A stretch of 64,000 bases of DNA, taken from the NCBI GenBank assembly GCA_963971405.1, contig OZ020487.1:12621344-12685343 (forward strand). Direction: 5' to 3'. Positions within the stretch are counted from its first letter, which is position 1. Every line of letters begins with the position of its first letter. The notes beneath the pieces were generated by a model. It ran no database searches and was not told the DNA's origin. It saw only the letters and a program-made list of their open reading frames with translations. The stretch comes from Psococerastis gibbosa. Its lineage: Eukaryota; Arthropoda; Insecta; Psocodea; Psocidae. Position numbers and translations under genes: made by a program. Below are positions 9,600 through 20,566 of this stretch, piece after piece.

Positions 9600-11790
9600 T
9601 AGCAGCATTCTTACAGTGTGTTCATCGCTCATAAACTGCATTAAAAGCTCATGGCATCCCTTTACATCACAATCATCAGCAGATAGATACATAGCTAGTA
9701 CATATCATGTACCTATATCAAACCCAGTTGGTGAGGTCGTCCGGGGGATGAAGGGGTTCAAAAACAAGATGTCCCAAAATGTAGAGGAGTATTTTTTCTA
9801 AGGGATGCGATTTTTTATAGCTCTAAATGATTGATATTTTCTGTGAAATTCGACCCGTAAAAAAAACGCGTGTTGGGGGGGGGGGGGGGTGTCCGATTTG
9901 TAGGTGGCCGAAAGGCCCAAAATTCGTTTATAACCAAAATAAAGATAATTTCTATTCCCTCTATTTCTTTCTTAAAGAAAAAAGTAATAATGGGCTCAAT
10001 AATTTAAAATAATTAAAGTAAGAAATACTGTATATTACATCATATTTTCAATCCAAGTCCCTGATGCACCTTGGCTAAAGCACATCGTTCGATTTCGTTG
10101 GTACAACTTGACTGGCTGACCTTGCAATGCCAAATTGGTTGAGATATGCCGTGTTGTATCGAGTCACCGTATAGGCTGCAACATACCATTGTTATTACTT
10201 ATTATGCATTGTCATTTAAAGGCTCTATACAATTTCTACTTCCTATCTTTTGTTACTGTTTTCGCATTTATTCCTAAATGGCATCCTCTCGTTTATTATG
10301 GTTTTGATGAACTAGCCTGAGGTAGCCATTTACCAGTATATACAGCAACTTGCAGTATACGGTAGTAAAGTTTGGACATGGAATTCTGGAACATCGAGTA
10401 ATCTATTGATAACCTATAATCTTAGTAAAGTTCCTTAGTTTGTGAATTGGCTACTTGAAAGTTTTAACAATAAAATATGTAATAATATGCTAGATAAGGT
10501 AGCTTATAAGTTAAAAAAAATAACACTTTTTTTTTGTATGAAAACAAAACATTAGAAATCACAGGTGTAGGGAAATTTCTTGCGAGCGCAGACCTCACTT
10601 CACGGAGCGGTGGTTTCTTCTTCCCTTGCAAATGACATCCTATAGCACAACATATTTCGCACTAGTGCCGACCCCACGTTTCCTCTATTGTTGATTCCAT
10701 TAGAGCAGAGCATGTTTCAAGCTGCGGCAACTTGGTAGTGTGCACAGCGTTGGCAGGGGAACCTGGTGGGACATGATAACGAGCTTAGGCAGTATAAGTC
10801 GAGTCCTGGTCACCTCCGATTTAATCGTGTGACTTTACCAGTACCTTTACAAGTGGTTCGGAATCCACTATAATCAGGAGGTCCACCCTGTTAGTCAACT
10901 CCCCTTTCCCCGAAGAGAAAGTGTCTGTCCTTAGGGTGCCTCAAGTTAACAAGCAGACTCACTCCACCCGCCAGGCTGACAGGGTTGCTTAAAGCAGAAA
11001 TGCTGAAGGCAGGCGTTAGAAACAACAACAACAACAACTTTTCCTCTATGCTGCGATGTTGATGACTATGAAGTTTTAAATAAGTATCACATTATTTTCA
11101 CTTTGACTGGACACCTTGAAATTTCAATTCCACTTCTCCCTGAGGTGAAGAAGTTTGCCCTTCAAGTTTAGTAACAGACTCACTCTCCCCGCCAGACTGA
11201 CAGGGATGCAGAGATCTTGAAAGCAGGCGTTGGAAAACAAACACTTTGGGGGGAAACTGTCCGATAATTTACTTACAGGCCGTTTTGGCGCCCTGCCCCA
11301 CTTAAAAATGCCTTCTGGCCTATGCTTCCTTTGCTGAACCAGCCTAGCTGTGTCAGGGCCATGATAAAACCCCTCTCTTACAGGTAAGGTACCTACTCAA
11401 TTATAGTACTATTGGCGGGCTAAGTCACGCTTACGCCTATTGCATTGTGTAAGTGGCAAGCGTATCATCTCAGCATGTACATTATCGCTTGTAGCCCCCC
11501 CCCCCCCCGCAGCTTCGTATAAATATTAGAAGTCTACGCAGTTCCATTGAATGTGTCGACGAAACGTTTGGAAGTACGCTTTCAGAACGACCACGGCCTA
11601 TCATCCCGGATTATACAGCTTCGTCACATATGTCCATATGTTTAGTGGGACTACAGTTTATGGAGACAATTGTACTTGTTAATAATACGACATTCCTAGT
11701 TTTGCAGTCATTGTTTAGTATAAAGCCGGGCTGAAGGCTGGGAACCTAGTGGCAGTATACATGCGACCTAGTGTAACTCGACAGGTGTTG
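9600..11790. other. Intergenic, repeat-derived, no gene seen
   Basis: No coding exon is recognisable. About 10555-10700 is an inverted copy of 15960-16110. About 10793-10905 is an inverted copy of 31518-31625, and a related piece recurs near 11165-11230. A 14-base C run lies at 11495-11508, directly before a TATAAATA and a GACGAAACGTTTGG motif. Confidence 0.5.
11510..11625 (+). repeat. GACGAAACGTTTGG repeat, copy with TATAAATA
   Basis: CGCAGCTTCGTATAAATATT is followed by GTCGACGAAACGTTTGGAAG and a CGACCACGGCC stretch. The same arrangement occurs on the minus strand at 63600-63800 (CAGCTTGGTATAAATATCAG). It looks like the end of a dispersed element; see the finding on this motif. Confidence 0.55.
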
Positions 11791-11795
11791 CTATC

Positions 11796-11883
11796 ATGAC
11801 GGGCTATCTCTACGTGGCTGTCGCTTTTCTGGCGGTTGGAAAGGCTACAGCAAGCAGCTCCATCCATCGTGAGACATGTGCTG
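11796..11883 (+). CDS. Npc2: Npc2 exon 1, signal peptide
   Basis: ATG at 11796; it ends ETCA(G) at donor GTAAGC in phase 1. Confidence 0.92.
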
Positions 11884-14800
11884 GTAAGCCCAATAAATCA
11901 ATAAAAATTAATAGTACATTTATTTTTGTTGGGAACAAAGTTCATTGGTCAATGCATACACAACATTGCAAGTTGTGCGTAATTTAAAATAGGTACTCGA
12001 TACTGGAGCAACCAGCGCACTAACATGCATGACGCAAAGCGCAAGCAGTGCTGCGTGCCTATAAAAACTTCAGCGATTTTGTTGTTTTGTTTTAAGCTTT
12101 TAAAACACGTCAATGCTGATGTTAAATTAGGTATTTACAGTATGTGGCTTCAAGGCTATTACATATTCATGATTCATTCACTCCTTAGATGTAGAGTAAG
12201 ATAAGGAAGGAATGAAGTACAAATGAAGGAAAGAAAAGCCTTATAGGTGTACATAATCAAATTATCCAGGAAATATCGTTTGTTGAGCTAGCATTAGGTC
12301 ACATCCCTTAGAAGAAAGGTTTCTCCACGTTTGAGGATTCGAGAATTCGTCTTTCTACTGATACGATACTGATACTGTACGTTCGATATTTCCTGTGAAT
12401 GTGTGAAATTAGACTCTGTGGAGGCGTCATCGGGTTAGGTTGTTTCTTAATAGGGAAATTTTTTTCACATCCATTCAAGTATTCAGTAACCTGCTGGCTT
12501 ACACTTGAAATATAAATAAATAAGGACTTTTTATTGTTTCTATTACTAAGCCAACCTAGCGGAGTTAGGGCTATTAGGGCTAGGCTCTTTCACTCAACTA
12601 GGAAAGCCCGGGACCGCCTGCTTTACATGCCCTCCGAAGCATGGCCAGAAAATGTAGTCAGTAGATATGTATATGTATATAGCCAGTAAATATTACATTT
12701 GCTTTGTTTTAGGGGACAACCCATTGGCGACAATCACCGAGCTTGTAGTTGAAGATTGCCATGCGCCGCCCTGTCTTCTAGTCAGAGGTCATAACATTCA
12801 TATGAACGTTACTTTCATTCCTAGTGAGTGTTCCCTTTTTAATAGTTTTATCGATAGCTTGCAGTGGCAGCCAAGGTTCGTGTTATCAGCTAAGCCTATA
12901 TATTGGACTTTTAGGTCTGTTTGCCAATTAATGCTTATTTACTTATTTAAGATCAAATGTTGCATACCCTTCGGAAACAGGGCAACAATCTGTCAAAATC
13001 ATTACTGTTGGAGACAGCCTCCCTGGCCCCCTTCTTATGAACGCAGCCAAGTGTCTTGAACTTTGTCTTATGCCAACTGCTCGACTGATTTCAGACATGA
13101 AATGCATTTTATGGGGCCTTTGGCTTGCCTTCCATTGACACAATGTAACATGGCCATGGGTACCTAAGTTGCAGAGGAGTGGAATGAAAGTCCGTATTAT
13201 TATCTTCGATAGTGGTAATCAAAACATTTTACGATCAACGATTTCAAGATGGCGTCCAGTCGAAGTGAAAATAATTTATAATGTCATACTTAGCCGGCTA
13301 TTCCACTTGTATATTACGTCATTTGTGCATCAATTATTAAAGAAAAATTGACAGGTGGAATAGCCGGCTAAGGAAAATTTCAGAGTCGTCTGCATTGTGG
13401 CTCAAAATTTGGAACACAGGAGTGTTTTCTTTGTTGATGTTGTGGTCGGGAATAGAATGGAGTCAATAGAGTGCGTATAGTTTTCCTTTAGAAGTATGTT
13501 TTTTACTTTTTATTAAGAGGAAGCTGGCCGTACACATTGGCCACCCCTTTATCACTACAAAATAGGTTGGTTTTTATTTTTTATTTACCTTTTTTATTTA
13601 TATTTATTTTATAGAGATTTGGTATATTCAATTGGTAGAGGACTATTTCATGCATTGTACTACTTTGGTGCAGGCGTTTTTCCGTGAAACTGATAATAGA
13701 CAGAATTTGACTGAATTATCAAATTCATGGACAAATTATAGCATTAAAAATAAATAAAAACGCCTTATAATAGGGTGTATGAAATAGTCCTCTACCAATT
13801 GAACATACCAAATTTCTATAAAATAAATAAACAAGTTAAACTGGAAGGGCGAGAGGGCGAGCCTTCCAATTCAATAGTACCACGGGGGGTCCCCTCCTTC
13901 AGTATCCCCAATAGTTCAGCCTACAACCCTACAAATTTTTGCTGCGTGTCGCGCCACAGGGGGGGCCAGCCCAACTCAGTACCCTGCTAAAATCTGTATC
14001 TGGTGCGCCCAAAGAAGTTTCACTTCAATACAAAATAAAAACCAACCTATTTTGTTGTGAACCAGGGGTGGCCAATGTGTACGGCCAGCTTCCTCTTAAT
14101 AAAAAGTAAAAGAGTGTATATCCCGTAGGAAATTGGCACCCCGAAATTTAATACCGTAAACCGGGGCGAAGCGAATGAGTTTTGACGGTTTTCTAAACAT
14201 TTAATAAGGTTTTTAAAATATGAACTTTACTCGCTGACTCACAGAACAACATAATATTGGCTGACTCACAGAGAGCAAAGCTTAATCATTCATTAACTTA
14301 GTCCTGTTATAAATTAGACGTTCGTTATCAATATAATAACAAATAGTTTATGGCCCATACCATGAGGCGAAGCGAATCACACCTTAAAATCGCTGCCTGA
14401 TTCTCTTCAGCCTGCCCTGGGGTATTGGGAATCGAATTATTTTTGCACTGAATTTCAAAATTAAAACGTTTCCGCATACACAGACGTAGCTATAAAGCTG
14501 TGTCCACACTACAGTTGCAGTGTGGACGTGTGATAGCGCGATCAGTATCGCTCGCAATGCTTCAGGAAGAAGATGACGTAGTGTTGGCCGCCGCTGCTGC
14601 CGTAATTTTGCCTTGTGCACCTATGCACAGGAAGAAAAGATTTTGTGTTCGACCGAGTCTAAAAAGCAGGACTACCTACAGCGCCAGCGGGGGGTCCACC
14701 TCAATGTATTAAAAACCCCTTAAAACTCGATTGCATATTCAGGAACGAACAGACCAATACATTGTAACAGTAGTAACAATGACCGGGCACGCAATGTATT

Positions 14801-17800
14801 GGAGCGTGAATTTTCCATAATTTATTCAACAAAACAAAAAATTTTCCATGAACCAAAAGTTTTTTTTGGGAAATCAACCTGTTTGGTTTTGTTACTCTAT
14901 TGAACACCTAAAACATGTCTGAAGGTAGAAATCATCGAGAGAATGGTACCGCAGAAAAATTATTTTTTAATCATTTTTCATGAAAATTGGCTTGTTTTTA
15001 ATTTTTTACCCCCAGAAGCAAACTAGCAAGGGGCAAGCGACCCCCGCATTTTTTCAACATTAATAACGACTACAATATATGTGAATTTTAAGGAAATCTT
15101 TGGAACCTTTTTTGAGAATTTTGACTTTTTTTTTGAGTTTTTTGAGAATAAAACCCCCCCAAATTGTGAGCTACCCCCAAATAAAATAAAATTGTCTCGA
15201 GGTATGATTTTTGTGAACCTACATGCCAAATTTCATCAAAATTGACTGAGTAGTTTGCCCGCAAATCTACTCACAGATGACTGAAACCTGACCACACGGG
15301 TACAGAGAACATGCGCATTAACAAATGCATCGGGAATAGGGATCAAGCGCCTTCCACACTACAGCGTGCCGATCGGCTTCCTTTAACAGAGACCGCAAAC
15401 TTTCGGATCCCGTAATCCCTGGCCGTAATGCATTGCGTCCACACTACGAAAAAGCACTATGGCATTGCCATAATGCATTGCGTTATGGCATAGTCTGGAC
15501 GCAGCTTTAAACAACTTCGAACTAAAAAAAATATTTTTCAATTTTTTATCTTGATTAAAAGTGTACAGCCCGTAGGAAATTGGCTCCCCGAAATTTAATA
15601 CGGTACTTATTATTTTTTATTTCATTAACTAAGCAAGTTGTTAATGATTTGGTTCATTTAAGTTGTAGAAGACTACTTCATGCGTCATATAATAATGTAG
15701 GCTATTTTTAATTTTCGGAATTGTAGTTTTTTCATAAACATGTTAATATTTTATAAACAATAACTTTTGGCGTAAAATAGATACCGTACTATGAAAAAAA
15801 ACAATTTCAGAAATTAAAAATAGGCTTACTATATGATGCATAAGGTAGTCTTCTACAACTAAAAATGAGCCAAATCTTTAATAACAATTGCTTAGTTAAT
15901 TAAATAAAAAATAAAAAGGATTAAATTTTGGGCTGCCAATTTCCTACGGGATGTACACTCGCTTAAATACCTACTGTATATAGCAGAGCATAGAGGAAAA
16001 GCGGGGTCGGTGCTAGTTCTGCAATATGTTATCATGTGCAAGGGAAGAAGAAACCAGCGCCCCGGGGTCTGCGCTTGCTTGAAATCTCCCTCTACTCTTG
16101 CTCAAGTGATCGGCCAGAGCCGAAAGGGATTTTTTTTTCTACTGTTATTATTATAATTATTTCAACTTTTTTCAGATGCCAGCGTTGATAAAATACGAGC
16201 ACACGCTTTTGGAAAAGTAGCTGACATGTCTGTTCCGTACAAAGTGCCGCAAGAAGATGCTTGCGTCGACTCTGGACTGACTTGCCCTCTGGAGGCCCAA
16301 AAGGAAGTTACTTATTTCGCTACTCTGCCTGTCCAAGAGTGGTATCCATTGGTAAGTTTTCTGTTCTTCGATATACCACATGCGTCTTCACCATCTTTCC
16401 AACACTTTTTTTAGATCTGGTAGTCCTAAGGTGCCCATTCCATTGACCGGCTAGGGCTATTTCCAAAAACGGTGACGTGGTAGCAGACATTCAAGACTTA
16501 GGTGGCGTTTCCATCGACCTCGCATTGCAGAATTGACGGAAATGTTTATTTTCCTCTATGCCATAGTTAAAATTGATCAATGATCACACAGTAAAATCAC
16601 AAACAAACAAACTAAAATTAAAAAATGGCGTCATGGGATATGTTAAGTAGGCTTACAAACATTTTAATAGATTTCTATAAAAAGAAAAATTCTAATTTCC
16701 GTCAATTTCATTTGCATTCTGCAATGCGAGATCGGTGGAAACTCAACCTAAGTTTTGAATGTCTGCTACCACGTCACCGTTTTTGGAAATACTATTTTGC
16801 TCTTATATTTTCAATTTTTCCTTAAATCCTGCCTGATGACGTCATAAGGTTTACCTAGTTTTGCCCCCGCCATCATTCTAAAACTTTACGCCTCTGGGTG
16901 GAGATGTACCCTGCTCCAGTGTTTCCCGAGCTTGGCATAGAGGAGCCGTCACAGTATATATGGAGCCACTCAGCAGCCGAGCCGGATAAGTTGTATGGAT
17001 TGTTTTTTTAATGCGGCTTTTCTCAAGGCTTCACTGGTAGATGGGTTTGTAGGGAGATTATGGCTAATTATAGATATAGCTGGGCGACTGGTAGCGAGTG
17101 CACGACTTAATGTTGTCCAGTAGCCTATGCTGTATTTGGATATGATTTGACTTACTTGACTTAATTAGGCGCGATCAGCCCAGGGGGACTTTTGGCCGCT
17201 CTGACGATTTCCCTCCATCTTTGCCGATCCTCAGCAGCCGCTGTCCAATCTACTGCCTCGACGCCAACTCGAAGGAGGTCCTCCTGGAACTGGTCCGCCC
17301 ATCTTCGCCTTGGTCTTCTTCCGCGGGGGATTGCTTCCCACACGGCCTTTGGGGGTCTGTGGTCCGGCATCCGGTGCACATGTCCTATCCATTGTAGCCT
17401 TTTTGCTCTAAGATCGTCAATGACGCCGAGGGCATTGTAGAGCCGATGGATTTCGGCTTTGCATCGGATTCGCCAGACTCCGTTGATGACTGTACCTCCA
17501 AAGATCCTGCGGAGCATTTTATTTTCGAAGACCGAAAGCATTCTCCGGTCCCGATCAGTCAATGTCCATGATTCGGCGCCATTTAGAAGTACAGGTTTCA
17601 CTCGAGTTTTGTATAACCGTATTTTTGTGGACCATGAAAGAAGTCGGAAGTTGTCTTGTCTGAAAATAAGCCGCATTGGCACTTTGGATATGATAGAATT
17701 CGCAAATGTTTTTTTTTTTCATTTTAGGCGCGGGACTATTTCGAGTATTTCCGCCGGTCTCTGTAGCCAAGCTTAGCTAATATTCGAACAGCCCTGCGCT

Positions 17801-20566
17801 GCATCTTAAATGCTAGGCTGGCCAGTGGGGCATGTCCCCAAGCCAACACTGCATAAACTAAGCGGCTGTGAAAGAGCCCAAAATAAGCCGTGAGAAGAGT
17901 CATTGCATCTACACATTTTGAAATATTTCTTAGTAAATAAGTTATTTTACTTAATTGGTTCGCCAGTTTTTCGCAGTGGACGTCCCAGTTTAGGGTTGGA
18001 TCGAGGTACACGCCCAGCAAGCGAGCTTCACTGGGATTAGCTATGCCAGAGAGATCTCGAAGGGAGAATGTCATATGCACCGTTTTGTTTTCGTTTAGTG
18101 TGAGCCTATTTGAGATCATCCACTCGTGGATTGTGGAGTTCGCCACTTTGTTTAGTGCTTCTGCTTCAGAATAGACTTTATGGGATGATACCGATGTACA
18201 ATCATCTGCGTACATTAGGCTGAAGGAGGGTTTAAGGGTACGGGGTAATTCATTCGTACAGACGATGAAATACAGTGAGCCGAGGATTGAGCCTTGTGGG
18301 ACTGAATAGGGTCCGGATCCTCTGTTCTTGAGGTACGAAGCGATGAGAGCAATCGCTGATTCAGAGAAGTTGTATAGTTTTAGCTTTTTTAACAATAGCT
18401 CATGGGGGACGCAATCGAAGCCCTTTGTGACGTCATACATACTGGCTTTTGCAAAGTTCCCGTCCGCGAAGTCCTCAAGAATTCTATTGGTGAAGTTAGA
18501 AGGGCAGTCTCAGTATTACGTTTTTTTCTAAAAGCAAACTGCTCTTCCGTGAAGATAGTGATTTTCGAAATGCCCTTGAAATTGTACATTAGGTGTCTTC
18601 TCGAAAACTTGGGAGAAGGCGGGGAGAATTGAGACTGGTCTATAGTTTGTCGGGTCTTTTTTGCAGCCTTTTTTGTGAATAGGCACAATTCTTGATTTTT
18701 CAGATGGTCCGGATAAGTTTGTATGGCTATTGATTCGTTGATGAGATAATGCAGGGGTAGTACGATGCAATTTGCTTGATTAGAAACGAGCCGTAAGCGT
18801 CAACGGCCTTGCTGTTTTTTAAAGATGCTATTGCTGTCCTAATGCTGACTTCCCCCACCGTTTTGAAGGAGAATAGTGGCGCAGACGTCCTTGGAATTTC
18901 ATTTAGTGGATCATAGGCTGGAGGAGGTAATTTTTTTTCTATGGATTTGGCAATGCCTTCAAAGTATTCCCGAAATGCAGTTTCTGATATGCAGTTTTCT
19001 TCGGGGCATTGCTAGTCCTGCTTCTTGACTTGTTTATAATGTCCCACATGGTTTTCCCTTTATTATTTGACTGAGCTATGAGGGTATTGTTGGCTGTTTT
19101 CTTTGCTTCGCTTATCTTCATTCGGTAGCGGCTTCTCGCCTGGAGAGCCTTCGTCGTTCCTCTGACGGATTTGAGTGATAGTGGTCTTTCAGTGAGTTAA
19201 CATGCTCTGATAATATTTTAAGCTCTTCCGTATACCATTTGGTTAAGAATTTCTGGTATAGTTTCCTTGGTTGGACAGGCTTAAGTGGGATAATCTTGTC
19301 CATATAATGTAGAATAGCATCTGTTAAGGTTGACCATTTTATTTCAAGGGGCAGATCTCTGGCTGGGAAAGACCAGTCGTGGCTTTTTAAAGCATCTCGG
19401 AGTTTGCTTAGTTTCAGGTCCGACATCCCTCTGCTGTTTCACACTGGCCCCTTGGAGGGTTCTCTTATTGACATCAAGATTAATTTGAATGGATTTGTGG
19501 TCGGATATTTTTGGGTCAATTGTAAAGCCTCCGTCATTTGACTTGTCACTTTTTATAAAGATGTTGTCTAAACAGTTGTTTTTCCTTGTGGGTTCTTCGA
19601 TACAATGATAATATCCAAATTCGGTCAAGAGGTAATTTATGGCTTTCCACTCTGGCCATTTGTTTATGACACACGCATTGAAGTCAGCGAGAATGGCTAT
19701 GTCGTTATACTGGTCTAAAAGCAAGAGAACTTTATCCATCTGCTCACAGAAAATGTTGTTGTTGAAAGTTGTGGTTTTGGTAAGGCGGCTATTCCACCGG
19801 CCGATTTGCTTCACTTGTGAAGCAGTGAATTTTGTCATTGACGTTTGTTTTGTTTTAAGGAGACTTTTATGTAGATACTTAACTTACTTATTATAAATTA
19901 AGTTATAATATGGTAGCAGATATCATTAATAATATTATAACTTAGATAAGTTAAGTATCTACATAATAGTCTCCTTAAAACAAAACAAACGTCAATGACA
20001 AAATTCACTGCTTCAGAAGTGAAGCAAATTGGCCGGTGGAATAGCCGCCTAACGAAAGTCTGACTACTGCGTATGTAGGCAATAGTCAGGTGGTGTTACT
20101 TGGGTCTTCAATCTGGAAGTCGCGTTCTTGTAACTGCCCCATTTCTTGGGGAAGATCCGTTTCTGCCTCTACCAGAATAGGAGTGATGCCCTTTTCCTGC
20201 AGCACTGGATTGACCGACCCCGACCTAGTCATTTCTGGTGTAGGCCTATGGCGATCCTGAGTGTAGTGGTACTGTATTAGTGTGATGTGGCAAACTGCCG
20301 TCAGGAGCTATCAGAACCTTCTAAAATAGTTTTTATGTTTGCCCGATTCAAATAGTGGATGTGTATGAGTTAGTAGTGTTGAGTAAATACCATGGAATGA
20401 AACAGGTGGAATTTGCTGTTGCAATACTTGGAATAATCTAATTTGTGTCATAATGTTCCAGATTTCTGTACCCGTGAAATGGGAGCTTTTGGATCAAGAC
20501 GACAATATTATATTCTGTACTGAAATCCTAGCCAAAATTGTGAAACCAAAGACGGATCATCACTAA
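11796..20566 (+). CDS. Npc2: NPC2-like ML-domain secreted lipid-binding protein (complete, four exons)
   Basis: A small secreted or lysosomal sterol/lipid carrier of the MD-2-related lipid-recognition family. Exons 11796-11883, 12713-12823, 16176-16351 and 20462-20566 join in phase to encode 159 residues. Residues 1-20 (MTGYLYVAVAFLAVGKATAS) are a signal peptide. Paired cysteines fit the ML fold: CAGDN, VEDCHAPPC, EDACVDSGLTCPL and IIFCTEI. NPC2 hallmarks are LLVRGHNIHMNVTFIP (NPC2: LHKGQSYSVNVTF), a VPYKVPQEDAC block, and the terminal ISVPVKWELLDQDDNIIFC. An NVT sequon is present. Arthropods have many NPC2 paralogues, some used in ecdysteroid handling, immunity or chemosensing, so orthology is not implied. 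Intron 3 (4.1 kb) and intron 2 (3.4 kb) are full of transposon relics. An AATAAA at 20938-20943 is a good polyadenylation candidate. Confidence 0.93.
12500..12660 (-). repeat. tRNA-derived SINE, family 1, 3' body
   Basis: On the minus strand it reads TTTTCTGGCCATGCTTCGGA, GGGCATGTAAAGCAGGCGGT, then CTCCGCTAGGTTGGC and a (TTTA)n tail. The tRNA head is missing. Confidence 0.75.
12713..12823 (+). CDS. Npc2: Npc2 exon 2
   Basis: Acceptor GTTTTAG and donor GTGAGT. It encodes NPLATITELVVEDCHAPPC and the NVTFIP strand. Confidence 0.94.
13293..13368. mobile_element. Miniature foldback, GCCGGC ends
   Basis: 76 bp bounded by GCCGGCTATTCCACTTG and its near-complement, flanked by TTA and TAA. It lacks the GACGTGGTAGC core. 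It is in NPC2 intron 2. Confidence 0.7.
13515..14097. mobile_element. Inverted-repeat element (family C)
   Basis: 583 bp with long terminal inverted repeats beginning AAGAGGAAGCTGGCCGTACA and matching the complement at the right end (within TTATTAAGAGG..CCTCTTAATAA). A second, inner inverted module contains AATTGGTAGAGGACTATTTC. About 13845-14010 is an unpaired insert with a GGGGGGTCCCCTCC stretch. Confidence 0.8.
14490..15512 (+). mobile_element. PIF/Harbinger transposon relic
   Basis: A frame near 14556-14695 reads LQEEDDVVLAAAAAVILPC followed by KKRFCVRPSLKSRTTYSASG, which matches the N-terminus of arthropod Harbinger nucleases (an Ala-rich helix, then a (W/V)RPSLK..YS motif). Its flanks are imperfect inverted repeats: AGCTGTGTCCACACTAC near 14492 and GTCTGGACGCAGCTT near 15495-15510. 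The rest of the transposase is absent; a separate repeat (14745-15290) fills the interior. It is a DNA-transposon relic in NPC2 intron 2. Confidence 0.55.
14745..15295 (+). repeat. Dispersed repeat, copy 1
   Basis: It is shared with 42408-43145: both have GACCAATACATT, GCAATGTATTGG, TCATTTTTCATGAAAATTG, GCAAACTAGCAAGGGG-like text, and end near TACATGCCAAATTTCATC. Both are non-coding and the family is unknown. Short pieces also occur near 31343. Confidence 0.6.
15561..15958. mobile_element. Inverted-repeat element (family D)
   Basis: 398 bp, ends GTGTACAGCCCGTAGGAAAT and complement. An inner inverted module TAGAAGACTACTTCATGCGT recurs in 32022-32377. A left-end fragment of the same family lies at 14112-14157. 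Confidence 0.8.
16176..16351 (+). CDS. Npc2: Npc2 exon 3
   Basis: Acceptor TTTTTTCAG and donor GTAAGT. It encodes SVDKIRAHAFGKVADM through LPVQEWYPL, with the DAC..LTCPL cysteine pair. Confidence 0.95.
16430..16790 (+). mobile_element. Composite foldback element (outer family B), right end missing
   Basis: The left end GGTGCCCATTCCATTGACC follows TAA. The core GACGTGGTAGCAGACAT comes next, then a complete inner foldback bounded by AGGTGGCGTTTCCATCGACC and its near-complement. The closing core copy is present but the outer right terminal repeat is lost after TTTTTGGAAATA. Internal sequence is almost identical to 33904-34281. Confidence 0.8.
17161..17700 (-). mobile_element. 5'-truncated RTE LINE (3' end)
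   Basis: A 173-codon minus-strand frame carries the RTE C-terminal domain: RLYKTRVKPVLLNGAESWTL, RLQWIGHVHRMPDHRPPKAV, and RRWADQFQEDLLRVGVEAVD, ending AKSPPGLIAPN and stop. The frame is intact, so this looks like one of the younger insertions. It abuts the 3' side of the LINE at 17700-20150, inside NPC2 intron 3. Confidence 0.85.
17705..20160 (-). mobile_element. Decayed non-LTR retrotransposon with APE endonuclease and reverse transcriptase
   Basis: Read 5' to 3' on the minus strand: an endonuclease C-terminal half (NDIAILADFNACV; NCLDNIFI; ISDHKSIQINLD), a linker, then reverse-transcriptase motifs NYRPVSILPAFSQVFEK, FDCVPHELLLKKLKLYNF, VPQGSILGSLYFIV and the catalytic LMYADD, followed by LLGVYLDPTLNWDVHCEKL. 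The order and motifs fit the Jockey/CR1-like LINE groups. The frame is broken in several places (frame changes near 19420, 19120, 18940, 18690 and 18440) and the 5' end is missing. A foldback element at 19784-20049 splits the endonuclease. Confidence 0.88.
19784..20049. mobile_element. Foldback element (family A) inserted in a LINE, TSD TAA
   Basis: 266 bp, ends GGCGGCTATTCCACCGGCC and complement, flanked by TAA on both sides. The arms contain GCAGTGAATTTTGTCATTG and AAGGAGACTTTTATGTAG. It splits the endonuclease region of the LINE. Confidence 0.88.
20462..20566 (+). CDS. Npc2: Npc2 exon 4 and stop
   Basis: Acceptor TTCCAG. It encodes ISVPVKWELLDQDDNIIFC, the closing strand, and ends KTDHH with a TAA stop. 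Confidence 0.95.
   Translation: MSVPVKWELLDQDDNIIFCTEILAKIVKPKTDHH

Noticed and set aside
14384-14620. 78-codon minus-strand frame
   Set aside because: Antisense to the Harbinger relic; no family likeness.
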